From assembly GCA_005882315.1 (NCBI GenBank), contig VBAR01000001.1, positions 2,057,736-2,121,735 of the forward strand: 64,000 bases of DNA. The letters are read 5' to 3'. The position numbers were made by a program, and so were the translations under genes. The notes beneath the pieces were generated by a model, which had not been told where the DNA came from, did not search any database, and was given only the letters and a program-made list of their open reading frames with translations. Shown here one piece after another: positions 8,071-16,992 of the stretch (positions are counted from its first letter, which is position 1; every line of letters begins with the position of its first letter). This stretch comes from Bacteroidota bacterium. Its GTDB lineage: Bacteria; Bacteroidota; Bacteroidia; Chitinophagales; Chitinophagaceae.

Positions 8071-8661
8071 ATGCTAAAAGAATTATTTGATCTCGTAAAG
8101 GGAGAAGCAAAAGAAACTGTAATTAATAATCCTGATGTTCCTAACCAATACAATAATGACGTGGTGGCTGAGGCTACTAATACTGTAGCATCAGGCTTGC
8201 GTAATGTCGTTGCCGGCGGCGGTGTGCAAAACGTTTTATCGATGTTTGGCGGCAATCCAAATAAGAAAAGCTTGCTCAGTAACCCGATAGTCTCAATGAT
8301 GATGGGGCATTTTGCGTCGAAGCTTATGAATAAATTCAGTATGAAAACCAACCAGGCCAATAATTTATCGGGCAATCTTATACCCAATGTATTGGGCTCG
8401 CTGATCAATAAAAGCAACGATGCCAATGATTCGACTTTTTCCCTGGAAAAATTATTGGCGTCGATCACAGGTGGCAGAAGTAACGAAGTTGCTTCGCAAA
8501 GAGGCGGACCAGGCGGACTGCTGGATCAATTCAATGGAAGAAGTCAAAGTAATGGAAACGGGTTTATGGATATCGTAAAAAGTCTTGCAGGTGGGGCGCA
8601 GGAACAACAGCAAAGAAATGGAGGTAGTTTGCTTGATCTTATCAAAGGCTTTACCCGCTGA
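8071..8661 (+). CDS. DUF937-like hypothetical protein
   Basis: A 196-residue protein without signal peptide. Residues 1-120 contain several amphipathic helices with Gly turns (MLKELFDLVKGEAKE, VASGLRNVVAGGGVQNVLSMFGG, MMMGHFASKLMNKF). The rest is rich in Gly, Gln, Asn and Ser, with two more short helices (MDIVKSLAGG, LLDLIKGF). The pattern of helix, Gly-rich break and LL/IxGL repeats resembles DUF937/YidB-like proteins, but I would not insist on this. No operon partner; function unknown. Confidence 0.65.
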   Translation: MLKELFDLVKGEAKETVINNPDVPNQYNNDVVAEATNTVASGLRNVVAGGGVQNVLSMFGGNPNKKSLLSNPIVSMMMGHFASKLMNKFSMKTNQANNLSGNLIPNVLGSLINKSNDANDSTFSLEKLLASITGGRSNEVASQRGGPGGLLDQFNGRSQSNGNGFMDIVKSLAGGAQEQQQRNGGSLLDLIKGFTR

Positions 8662-8698
8662 TAACTGCAGCATAAAACGAGAACAAATTATTTTTTGG

Positions 8699-8762
8699 GT
8701 GATGCTGTGATGCACACCTGCCTGCCGGTAGGCAGGTCTCCACGCATCACTTCTTTTTATTT
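8699..8762 (+). repeat. Intergenic hairpin repeat, copy D, carrying a nested palindrome
   Basis: The GTGATGC arm (8707-8713) and GCATCAC arm (8744-8750) of the intergenic repeat flank a second, unrelated palindrome at 8716-8737. This is ACCTGCCTGCC, GGT and then a GGCAGGT return arm, in place of the short loop seen in copies B and C. T-rich sequence (TTCTTTTTATTT) follows. The same inner palindrome recurs inside hisS and the phosphatase gene near 60-61 kb. Confidence 0.75.
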
Positions 8763-8845
8763 GTTGACTGACTTTATTTTGATTGCCCTAAGGAAAGAAA
8801 AACAAAGTTTGTCTTTTATGGCAATATAATTGTCACCTATATAGT

Positions 8846-9235
8846 ATGTATAAGGAATTTACCGGCAAACCCGAAGTTTTAGTCGTGGATGATGATGAAG
8901 ATATGCTGATCATGATGCAGCACATGCTGATGGCGGAAGGATATGTACCACTTATTTCCCCCAATGCACAAAACGCTATGGAAATTATTTCCCATCGTAA
9001 CCCTGCTATGATATTACTTGACCTCCGCATGATTGGGATAGATGGAGGTGATATCTGTCAGCAGATAAAATCCGATCCGTATACCTCATCTATCCCGGTT
9101 ATTATACTTTCTGCCAATCATAATATTGAAAGCATTGCGAAAGATTGCGGCGCTGATGCATACCTTACCAAGCCTTTTAGTCTGCAGAAATTTAAAGAAG
9201 TGTTCCATCAACTCATTTCAAAAAAAAATCATTGA
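8846..9235 (+). CDS. Single-domain response regulator (CheY-like receiver)
   Basis: A 129-residue lone receiver domain. Acidic cluster VDDDED (residues 14-19), phosphoacceptor Asp59 in ILLDLRM, Ser89 in ILSAN and Lys109 in LTKPF occupy the expected positions, so it should be phosphorylatable. There is no output domain, so it presumably acts by protein contact or as a phosphorelay shuttle. No histidine kinase adjoins it. The cognate kinase cannot be deduced here. Confidence 0.9.
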   Translation: MYKEFTGKPEVLVVDDDEDMLIMMQHMLMAEGYVPLISPNAQNAMEIISHRNPAMILLDLRMIGIDGGDICQQIKSDPYTSSIPVIILSANHNIESIAKDCGADAYLTKPFSLQKFKEVFHQLISKKNH

Positions 9236-9248
9236 TCTTTCAACTTCT

Positions 9249-9345
9249 GCCGCCGTGATGTCGCTCCACGCATCATCATCATGATATTCGTTCCGATGCG
9301 TGAGGACACGTCCCGGGGCACACACTTACGGACACGAACCAGCAC
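9249..9345 (+). repeat. Intergenic hairpin repeat, copy E (degenerate)
   Basis: Contains GCCGTGATG, CCACGCATCATC, a second GATGCGTGAGGACACG half and the tail ACGGACACGAACCAGC. A further ACGAACCAATGCGG fragment follows at 9371. It appears to be two broken copies run together between the receiver gene and the converging restriction gene. Confidence 0.6.
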
Positions 9346-9493
9346 TGGGACTGAGGGCTTTCCTTTTTATCACGAACCAATGCGGAGTCATCCAAATGCT
9401 GTAATTCGGCAACAAGTTTATCTTTGTAGTTTCTAAATAGTTTATTTGAAAATACCTTTGACATAACAAACCTTATATTATTGAAGGCGAATT

Positions 9494-12400
9494 TTATTCG
9501 GTATCAGGTTCTGCGGCTGTACTCAAATTTTCGTTCTCCTCACTATTCGGATATAATTTGACAACCTTACTTTCTTGTTTGTCTGCGCCAAAATCTACTT
9601 TAGGTAATGCATTTACAATATCTACTGTTTGCACACTTACATTAATGATGCTTAAGAGCAAGTCTAAAATGTATCGTGGCTTGCCTGTTTCGATTGCCCA
9701 GTCGTTAGGATTGTTTACAATACCGCTTTCTTTGTGTGTATCAACTTTGTACCGATCCATTATCCATTCTATAGCACTCTTACCGTTTACTACATACTCA
9801 TAAGCCTGTGCAGGGATATTTGAAATAGTAATCTTGCTATTGTAAATGATAGTGTCTTTTTGATCTTTCTTTGGAAAACGAAGTTTTTCAACATTATAAA
9901 ATTTGCCATCATCACCCGTAATTTTTGCATCTGCAAAAGGTGCAACGGTTTCATAATTCAAATGAAGCTCTGCTAGTTGCCTACCTGCTTTGCTGAATTT
10001 CCAAAAGTCTTTTACATCTTCTAGCAATGGCAAACGAGGTAGCATTTTCTTTAAATCATTGGCAAAGATTTCCCTGTATTCCTTGCTGTGCAAAAAACCA
10101 TACACATAATAAAAGATATCTTCCTTGGTTACAGCTTTACCATATTGCTTTTTGGCTCTTTCTAAAATAAAATCGCTTATGGCATCTCTGCGAACATACT
10201 TGTCATCTTCATTAGTATCAAACAAACCTTTTTGAGTCGCTTTATTTTCTTCATAGTAATACAAAGGAAAGCACCGGCCAAATGAAAGTTCCACAAACCC
10301 GCCACAAATCAACGCTGTAAAACTATTTGTGGTGACTGAAGCAGACGTGCAGATTAATAAATTGAATGAATCATGACTTGGGAAGTATGATTTTTGTAAG
10401 TAAAGGGAATGACTTAAATCAAGTGAAAAGTAGTTTAATTGTTTTGTAAATGGTCGATATAAGCCATTTCGGATATTGCTTTCGTCATATGTTATTTCTT
10501 TATCACCATCAACACCCCCAATTAGCCTGCGGTTGTCCCAACTGATTCGGGAAGGGTTAATTGAGATAAAATCCTTTGCAAGAAGAGATAGATTATTTTT
10601 TTTTGCCTCACGAAATCTTACTCTTTCTTCATTGTAAAAATCTATTGTTGTTTGAACATTTTGAGCCAAGGAATTCTTATTGTAATTCCAAACCCAGCTA
10701 TCCCGAGCTGTAAAAATGCCAAAAGAAAATACTGGTTTAAAAAAGGTTAATTCTTTTTCTAAAGTCTTATCCCTTTCGCCTAATGGCATGAAATTTTTGA
10801 ACAAATCGTTTCGTTCACTTAACCAATCACCCTGTTCATTGGGGTTCAATATTGTTAATGGTAACTTTGAATTTGCAAAAGTTCCATATGTTTTTACAAT
10901 TTTAAGTTTTTGCTCGCGGTCTAAATAATCACCAATGTCATGGTATTGAATGGTTGCTTTTTCGGTTTTTACATTTGGGTTTTTTACCAACAACGTTATA
11001 GAAATAGGTGTTCGGCTTCCGCTGCCAAATATTTTACCACCTTCTTTTCTACTTAATTCTCCGCTGGTACGTTGGTTTCCTCGTAGATTGAAAACATAAA
11101 TGGATGAAAATTCTTTTTCAAGATATAAACGAAAACCAGCTGTTGAAATACCATCTAACCATGAACTATTTGAAACAAAGCAAATAATTCCACCGTTCTT
11201 ATCTAAACGGTCTGTACTCCATCTAAAAGCTTTAATATAAGCGTCATAAAGGGCCCTTTTACCTGTACCACTTGCTATAGCTTGATATGTATCGGCAATA
11301 CGTTTGTCTAACTTAGGATATGATTGATTTTGAGCATTATCATCAGCTGATTTTTGCCCAACTGAATAAGGTGGATTTCCGATAATTATTCGGAGTGGTG
11401 CTTTCTTTTGTCTTTCAACCCGGTCTGAGTTTTTCTTCAACATTTCTTCATATTGAATTTCACCTTCTCTTGTTTCGCTGAGTTGAAAAGTATCAGTTAA
11501 TACAATACCATCAAATGAAGTATAGTTCTCTTTCCCTACGCCATCATGGGGATCGGGGGTGGCATCGTGGTAAGCATTTTCAATGTTAATGGCGGCAATG
11601 TAATAGGCCAGCAATACTATTTCATTAGCGTGGAGTTCATGCTTGTATTTGCGTTCCAGGTCCTTCACATCAATCAAACCACTTTGCAGCAAACGCACCA
11701 GGAATGTTCCTGTTCCCGTAAAGGGGTCGAGGATGTGAATGTTTTCATCAGAAATGCTGCGGTCAAATTCCTTTTTCAGGATATCATTTACCGAATGCAC
11801 AATAAAATCCACTACCTCTACCGGGGTGTATACGATACCCAGTTTTTCCACCATTTTTGGAAAAGCGGTTTTGAAGAATTTATCGTACAATTCAACAATG
11901 ATTCGCTGTTTACCTTCAGCATTGTCAATACCCTCCGCCCTGCTGCGTACAGAGTCATAGAATCTCTGCAAGGTTTCATCCTGTTCTGCAAGATTGCTGC
12001 CTTTTTCCAGGGATTCAATCATGTTCTGCATAGCTACAGATACCGCATTTGTTTTTACAAACGAATACCCCACAAACAAGGCATCAAAAATAGGTTGAGT
12101 AATGATATGCTGTGCCAGCATTTCCACCGCCTGTTCCTGGTTAATACTTGGGTTAATATTTTTTTGCAACCCTTCCAGGAACTTATCAAAAGCTTTGCGT
12201 TGGTCTTTTTTTTCTGTTATTAAAAAATTAATGCGCTCTATTTGCCTATCCGCAATCACGGCCACATCATTGGCCCATTGTTCCCAGTACCTTCTGTCAC
12301 CCACTTTTTGCACCATGCGGGCAAATACCACATCCTGCAATTGCTCAAACTGTAATGCTATCTGGCGGCCAATTTCATTTGCTGAATTTGTACTATCAAA

Positions 12401-14467
12401 ACCATCTTTTCTCTTATCAATGGGATTTCCGTTTTCATCAAATCCCGTATCAGCTCCACCAACGATAATCTGCCCTGGCCGTTTTTTATTTAATTCTATT
12501 TTATTGACAGTGGCATTGAAGCGATCATCATGTGCCCGCAGGGCATTTAGTACTGTCCAAACTACTTTATAGCGTTCATTGTCATCCAAGGCCCTTTCGG
12601 GTTCTACATCAGAAGGTATTACTACCGGGATAACAATGTAGCCATAATTTTTGCCGGGTGATTTTCGCATTACCCGACCGACAGATTGTACAACATCCAC
12701 CTGTGAGTTTCGGGCCGATAGAAATAATACTGCATCTAATGAAGGCACATCCACACCCTCACTTAATACCCTTACATTAGTAATAATGCGGCATTCATTG
12801 CCAGAAGTATCTTCTTTTAACCAGGCAAGCATTTGGTCGCGGTCAGGAGCCATCATAGTACCATCCATATGACGAGCTTGCACGGAAACCATTTTATTTT
12901 TCTTATCCTCCGGCAATGAATCCAGATAGTTTTCTGAAGCAAGATTGTATGTTGCTGCAATATTAGTAGAGTTAACTATGCTGCCACAAAAAGCAACTGC
13001 TCTCTTCATTGGGCTTTCATCACCTTCTACTTTAATAGATTCATTACCTAAAAATTGTTTTGACAGCGCATTGACTGTTCCAATCAGTTTGGTAAGATCA
13101 TCTGTTTTTATTTCTTTTTCGCCATTTGTAATAATTTGTTGTACTGCAGGTGGTACATCATTATCATTCAAAGTGAGGATGATTACTTTATAATCTGTCA
13201 ACAATCCTTTACCTACTGCCTCGCCAAATCCGATACGATGTATTTCTTTACCAAAATGTCTTTCTTCATCCATTGACCAAAGAGGAATATCCTGTTTTGC
13301 GGCTTGTGATTTTGCCTCCAAATTATATAACCGTGGTGTAGCGGTCATATACAATCGCTTCTTTGATTTCAGAAAATTTCCATCATGCACCCTTACAAAT
13401 GCTGAGTCATCCATTCCTGCTTCAGTGTAGCCTGTAGTGCGGTGAGCCTCATCACAAACTATCAGGTCGAACTCCGGAAAGCCATTTTTCAACAGCGCTT
13501 TCTGCGCTTTAGCAATTACATCAATGGACTGGTATGTAGAGAAGACAACAGTCATTCCTTTGCTTCCGGCTTCCTTATAATGCTGAAACTGCTTTAGTAC
13601 ATAATCGGCATCAGTAGATGCGGGCCAGGCCAGATCAATTGTGCTGGTTAAATCCTGGTCGCTATTGCTTTTCTTTTTTGTTATCTCCGGATCTGAACAG
13701 ATACAAATTGGATTAATTGGTTCATCAGCCTGAGATGTCCATTCCCTTAATGTTTGTCCAATCAATGCAATTGATGGCACCAAAAATAAAATAATGCCTT
13801 TTTGCTCAGTTTGCTTTTCGGCAATCTTTAGTGCAGTAATTGTTTTACCTGTTCCACAAGCCATTATCAAACGACCTCTTTCATTCTCTTTAAAATAATT
13901 AACTACTTTATCACTAACCTGTATTACGTGCGGGAATAATTGTTTCTTTTCAGTTCGGGCTTTTGCACCATGAATGCCTTCTTCCAATTTCTCCCAATCT
14001 ACTCTTGCCTCATTTAAATCATGAAGATTAATACGAGTAACAGGTGGGTGTTGATTTCTTATTGCTTCGGAAGCATTAGGTCCCCAATTATTTGTTGTAG
14101 AAATCCAAAGGCGTTGCGAAAATCCTGTTGTTTTCATATCCCCCTCGCCTTTGAACTTACGGCTTGATGTGGAAAGGAAACTATCAACAGCTGGTTTATC
14201 AATTGTAGCAGATTCCTTAAAGCATTTGCATTGTATAGCCCAATATTCATTAGTGTTGGTTAGGGCTACCAGATCTATGCCTGTATCACCACCCCCCAGG
14301 TCATTCCTTCCGGGGAACTCATTCCACAACCATACTTTTTTGAACTGCGTGGAATACTGCGGGTCTGTTAGTAGATAGGCCTGCATTAATCTTTCAAAGC
14401 GGTCGCCTTTGTCCCTTTCAGAAAAAGAAATCTTTCGGTATTTCTGAAGCAGTTTATTAAAGCCCAT
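9494..14467 (-). CDS. Type ISP restriction-modification enzyme (nuclease-helicase-methyltransferase)
   Basis: A single 1657-residue polypeptide that should both methylate and restrict DNA. Order of domains: Mrr-like nuclease (Asp61/Asp65 in DTGIDLVA, Gln79-x-Lys81 in IQCKC); SF2 translocase with Walker A ACGTGKT (203-209), DEAH (339-342), TATPR (375-379) and motif VI QSVGRVMR (594-601); a helical spacer; N6-adenine methyltransferase with DPFTGTG (914-920) and NPPY (1031-1034); then a C-terminal region of about 500 residues likely holding the target-recognition domain. This is the layout of LlaGI/LlaBIII-type enzymes, which are about 1570-1600 residues long. No frameshift is seen and all key motifs are present, so it looks active. 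The unknown gene upstream (14565-16331) is on the same strand 97 bases away. Confidence 0.93.
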   Translation of the reverse strand: MGFNKLLQKYRKISFSERDKGDRFERLMQAYLLTDPQYSTQFKKVWLWNEFPGRNDLGGGDTGIDLVALTNTNEYWAIQCKCFKESATIDKPAVDSFLSTSSRKFKGEGDMKTTGFSQRLWISTTNNWGPNASEAIRNQHPPVTRINLHDLNEARVDWEKLEEGIHGAKARTEKKQLFPHVIQVSDKVVNYFKENERGRLIMACGTGKTITALKIAEKQTEQKGIILFLVPSIALIGQTLREWTSQADEPINPICICSDPEITKKKSNSDQDLTSTIDLAWPASTDADYVLKQFQHYKEAGSKGMTVVFSTYQSIDVIAKAQKALLKNGFPEFDLIVCDEAHRTTGYTEAGMDDSAFVRVHDGNFLKSKKRLYMTATPRLYNLEAKSQAAKQDIPLWSMDEERHFGKEIHRIGFGEAVGKGLLTDYKVIILTLNDNDVPPAVQQIITNGEKEIKTDDLTKLIGTVNALSKQFLGNESIKVEGDESPMKRAVAFCGSIVNSTNIAATYNLASENYLDSLPEDKKNKMVSVQARHMDGTMMAPDRDQMLAWLKEDTSGNECRIITNVRVLSEGVDVPSLDAVLFLSARNSQVDVVQSVGRVMRKSPGKNYGYIVIPVVIPSDVEPERALDDNERYKVVWTVLNALRAHDDRFNATVNKIELNKKRPGQIIVGGADTGFDENGNPIDKRKDGFDSTNSANEIGRQIALQFEQLQDVVFARMVQKVGDRRYWEQWANDVAVIADRQIERINFLITEKKDQRKAFDKFLEGLQKNINPSINQEQAVEMLAQHIITQPIFDALFVGYSFVKTNAVSVAMQNMIESLEKGSNLAEQDETLQRFYDSVRSRAEGIDNAEGKQRIIVELYDKFFKTAFPKMVEKLGIVYTPVEVVDFIVHSVNDILKKEFDRSISDENIHILDPFTGTGTFLVRLLQSGLIDVKDLERKYKHELHANEIVLLAYYIAAINIENAYHDATPDPHDGVGKENYTSFDGIVLTDTFQLSETREGEIQYEEMLKKNSDRVERQKKAPLRIIIGNPPYSVGQKSADDNAQNQSYPKLDKRIADTYQAIASGTGKRALYDAYIKAFRWSTDRLDKNGGIICFVSNSSWLDGISTAGFRLYLEKEFSSIYVFNLRGNQRTSGELSRKEGGKIFGSGSRTPISITLLVKNPNVKTEKATIQYHDIGDYLDREQKLKIVKTYGTFANSKLPLTILNPNEQGDWLSERNDLFKNFMPLGERDKTLEKELTFFKPVFSFGIFTARDSWVWNYNKNSLAQNVQTTIDFYNEERVRFREAKKNNLSLLAKDFISINPSRISWDNRRLIGGVDGDKEITYDESNIRNGLYRPFTKQLNYFSLDLSHSLYLQKSYFPSHDSFNLLICTSASVTTNSFTALICGGFVELSFGRCFPLYYYEENKATQKGLFDTNEDDKYVRRDAISDFILERAKKQYGKAVTKEDIFYYVYGFLHSKEYREIFANDLKKMLPRLPLLEDVKDFWKFSKAGRQLAELHLNYETVAPFADAKITGDDGKFYNVEKLRFPKKDQKDTIIYNSKITISNIPAQAYEYVVNGKSAIEWIMDRYKVDTHKESGIVNNPNDWAIETGKPRYILDLLLSIINVSVQTVDIVNALPKVDFGADKQESKVVKLYPNSEENENLSTAAEPDTE

Positions 14468-14564
14468 TCGTTAGTTATTGTTTTTAATTTGTTTGGTCTA
14501 AGGTTATCACGCAAAGTAAGAAAAGCTGAGCAGAATAATTATCTGTCTGTATCTCGTTTGATTA

Positions 14565-16331
14565 TTAGGTTAAATATTCAACGGGATTCTTAAATTTCAA
14601 AAGTTTATTTATGTCAAGAACATCGTCTAATAAAAGACTGTCTAATTGTACGGCTAAAACCGAGAAATAATCATCAATAGAAATTTTTCCATCCTTATTT
14701 ACATCAATCGGGTTGCTCATTACAAAATCAATAAAGCCATTAATGATAAACGTAAGATAATATCTTACGTGAGCGGTAATGTCGAGAATATTATTTTCAT
14801 ATGAAGCCGTATGTACAATTTCATTTCTTGTCCGATAAATTCTCACAATGTTTCGCTCCACATTGTTTTGATGCCGTGAAAACTCGCTTTTTATCGAATT
14901 GATATCGGCGAATCTTTGCGACAATGTATAAACCCGATAAGCAATAAGCGGATTTGTATTTGCCGTTCCGTTTAGCTCGGCCAACGTTTGAGGTTGAATA
15001 ATATATGAATAATCCGTTGCATTATATAATGTGAGGTTTCCAATTAATCCTAAACTGTTTATTGCTTCATGTGTATATTTAAATAATTTTGATGCATAGG
15101 ATACTGAGTGAATTTTTTTATAGTATTCCCGAAGCCTTTTCACCTTATCTTGATCAGCTTCAACTGCAGAAAAAAGGTATTCAATAGCGATCCAGTAATT
15201 AAGCAGCTTATTTTCCAATTCTTCTGATTCTGTGCCCAATCTCAAATATCGTAATGCTGCATTTATTTTTCTTTTCGAAATTTCATCAACCTGTTTGTTT
15301 TCCAGGTCTTTAACTTTATCCAAGAACTGAAGATATAATGTCTGATCGCTGGCAAAATATCCGTCAAGTTGATACTCGAGGTTATACCTATTTCCTTTTT
15401 TGGGATTGACCGAGCCAACTATAAAACAACTTGTAAAGACTTTGATCATTTGCGAGCTGTGGCCCATAAAAATCAGGTCTAGCCCGGTTTGCATTTTTCT
15501 TTTTACCAAATAGGCCGCACTATGGAAATCTAAAGCATCAACTTCCATCTTATAATAATGATATTTATTGTTCTTAGTAACAAAGTTCTTAAATGTATTG
15601 TTGATTTGTGCTGCTTCCTGCTGTAAATCCGCATAAGGTATTCTTAAAAAACCAGTGGACGCAATTTGCAATTGGTTAGCGGCCTGAATAGGGACTTTAA
15701 ATGCAAGATATACAGTGAATTTTTCCTTTTGCCTGTTAATTAAAGTCTTAATTGCAGCCAGTGCAGAACTAAAATCAGGAAGAGGGTTTTTTGACAAAGT
15801 AAAAATAGTTCTTACAAAATTATTGAGATAGGCTTTTGAATACCCTTTTGCTTTTAACTCAATATAAAAATAGCCGATGAGTTTATTTAATAAGTCAAAC
15901 TCTGCGGGGCTAAAAGCTCCTAATCCATTTATTCGGGATATTTCATCACCGATTTTTGCAAATAATTTTTCAGCATAATCTCTATTCTCAAACACTAAAA
16001 TGTTTGCTGCATAAAAAATGTCCTTGCTATTTTTTTCTGCGAGAATTTTTAATATATGGTTTTTTGTAATTGTTGAAAAATTGAGAATCTCTTCCTTTCT
16101 TACAATTTCCAAAGCTTCGTCTGCTAAAACTTTTCCATATTCTTCCCTTAAACTTTTTGATTCTATTAGACTTGTAACTTGTATTAATTCTTGAAGCACA
16201 GTTCGTGGATTATTAAGCCGCAGCCGATAAGTATCAATTGTTTCTTTGTGAAGTAATTCAGCTGATTTTTGTACAAAAAAAAGTTCAGCAGTTGTTAAAG
16301 GCTGAACAATATTTATTTTTACTGGCTGCAT
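14565..16331 (-). CDS. Unknown protein with C-terminal HEPN-like motif and EF-hand-like loop
   Basis: A 588-residue soluble protein I cannot assign to a family. Residues 1-360 are mostly helical with some beta segments. From residue 370 it resembles HEPN/ApeA-type domains: a helix LNYWIAIEYLF (377-387), then, after a long insert, RIYRTRNEIVHTA with Arg502-x4-His507. This is the R-x4-6-H signature that forms the active site of many HEPN ribonucleases. Residues 543-554 (DVNKDGKISIDD) fit a calcium-binding EF-hand or dockerin loop at positions 1, 3, 5, 6, 8 and 12, unusual for a cytoplasmic protein. Its position beside a Type ISP restriction enzyme suggests a defence role; that is inference. It could also be a non-catalytic HEPN protein. 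Confidence 0.75.
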   Translation of the reverse strand: MQPVKINIVQPLTTAELFFVQKSAELLHKETIDTYRLRLNNPRTVLQELIQVTSLIESKSLREEYGKVLADEALEIVRKEEILNFSTITKNHILKILAEKNSKDIFYAANILVFENRDYAEKLFAKIGDEISRINGLGAFSPAEFDLLNKLIGYFYIELKAKGYSKAYLNNFVRTIFTLSKNPLPDFSSALAAIKTLINRQKEKFTVYLAFKVPIQAANQLQIASTGFLRIPYADLQQEAAQINNTFKNFVTKNNKYHYYKMEVDALDFHSAAYLVKRKMQTGLDLIFMGHSSQMIKVFTSCFIVGSVNPKKGNRYNLEYQLDGYFASDQTLYLQFLDKVKDLENKQVDEISKRKINAALRYLRLGTESEELENKLLNYWIAIEYLFSAVEADQDKVKRLREYYKKIHSVSYASKLFKYTHEAINSLGLIGNLTLYNATDYSYIIQPQTLAELNGTANTNPLIAYRVYTLSQRFADINSIKSEFSRHQNNVERNIVRIYRTRNEIVHTASYENNILDITAHVRYYLTFIINGFIDFVMSNPIDVNKDGKISIDDYFSVLAVQLDSLLLDDVLDINKLLKFKNPVEYLT

Positions 16332-16433
16332 TTAATATTTTAAAATTTATTTTTTTATTTTTTTTATTTAATTTCAAAAAAAATCTCCAACTTTACATTA
16401 GAAAAATTGCTGAAAAGCTAAAGATACACGTAA

Positions 16434-16518
16434 GGGGGACGGTAATCTGAAGAGGCTGAGAGGCTTCTCAAGGTTACCCGAACCCAGGAAATTGAAGCCC
16501 GGTTTACCGGGCTTTTTT
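16434..16518 (+). ncRNA. Candidate structured small RNA with intrinsic terminator
   Basis: A three-tier hairpin can be drawn: GGG (16434-16436) with CCC (16483-16485), GGTAA (16441-16445) with TTACC (16474-16478) and GAAG (16449-16452) with CTTC (16464-16467), the apical loop holding AGGCTGAGAGG. A strong terminator follows: GCCCGG at 16497-16502, TTTA, CCGGGC at 16507-16512, then six T. No plus-strand gene lies downstream, so it is not obviously a leader. GGGG, CTGAGA and ACCCGAACC recall the first half of a TPP riboswitch, but the second half is missing. It starts about 100 bases from the divergent HEPN-like gene. Confidence 0.45.
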
Positions 16519-16851
16519 ATTTTTGAGACCTCACTAGTAATTATGCAGCAGGTTGTTGCACAATTATCTCTATGTGTTCTTATGTTTTGCAATTCCCAGC
16601 CAGTAACTACAGTTTTATTTTTGGATGCTATTCAACGATTATGTTCGTTGAAGTCACAATTTTGACCTCAAATTTCTCTATTAAACATAACAAGCCAACC
16701 CTAATCAGGCTGGCCTTGCATTAAAGATAGGGAAAGTTGAGTAGAATTACCGACGTACAAGGGTGCGACGCAACGGAAGCTTAATAGTAGTAATACAGCT
16801 TAGTCCATAAATAAAAAAACACCCATTATCTGAGTGCTTCAATTATTAATT
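16519..16851. other. Intergenic stretch without a gene
   Basis: No supportable coding frame. The only structure I see is an imperfect inverted repeat near 16691-16713 (GCCAACC and GGCTGGC around CTAATCA). It could form a weak hairpin in either direction but has no T-run. The stretch separates the RNA candidate from the tandem repeat array. Confidence 0.4.
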
Positions 16852-16987
16852 ATGCTTCGTCAAGCTCATGCTTCGTCAGGCTCATGCTTCGTCAGGCTCA
16901 TGCTTCGTCAGGCTCATGCTTCGTCAGGCTCATGCTTCGTCAGGCTCATGCATGCTTCGTCAGGCTCATGCATGCTTCGTCAGGCTC
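16852..16987. repeat. Tandem array of eight 16-bp units
   Basis: Eight copies of ATGCTTCGTCAGGCTC. The first has one substitution (CAAGCTC); copies 2-6 are exact and contiguous, and copies 7 and 8 are each preceded by an extra ATGC. The array ends 5 bases before the stop codon of the sulfite reductase gene, so it occupies that gene's 3' end region. Short open frames through it (MLRQAHASSG-type) are artefacts of the repeat. Confidence 0.9.
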
Positions 16988-16992
16988 AGCAT

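Noticed and set aside
9279-9464. 61-codon minus-strand frame after the restriction enzyme gene
   Set aside because: Its C-terminal half is made of degenerate intergenic repeat sequence; no family features.
11546-12223. Long plus-strand frame (225 codons) opposite the restriction enzyme gene
   Set aside because: Composition is rich in Phe, Cys and His and mirrors the conserved helicase-methyltransferase frame; it is an antisense shadow.
16434-16495. TPP riboswitch (GGGG, CTGAGA, ACCCGAACC)
   Set aside because: The conserved second half (CTGATC, TAAT, GCG-AGGGA) is absent and no thiamine gene follows; kept only as a structured RNA candidate.
16852-16987. CRISPR array
   Set aside because: Units are 16 bp and contiguous or separated by 4 bases, with no spacers and no cas genes.
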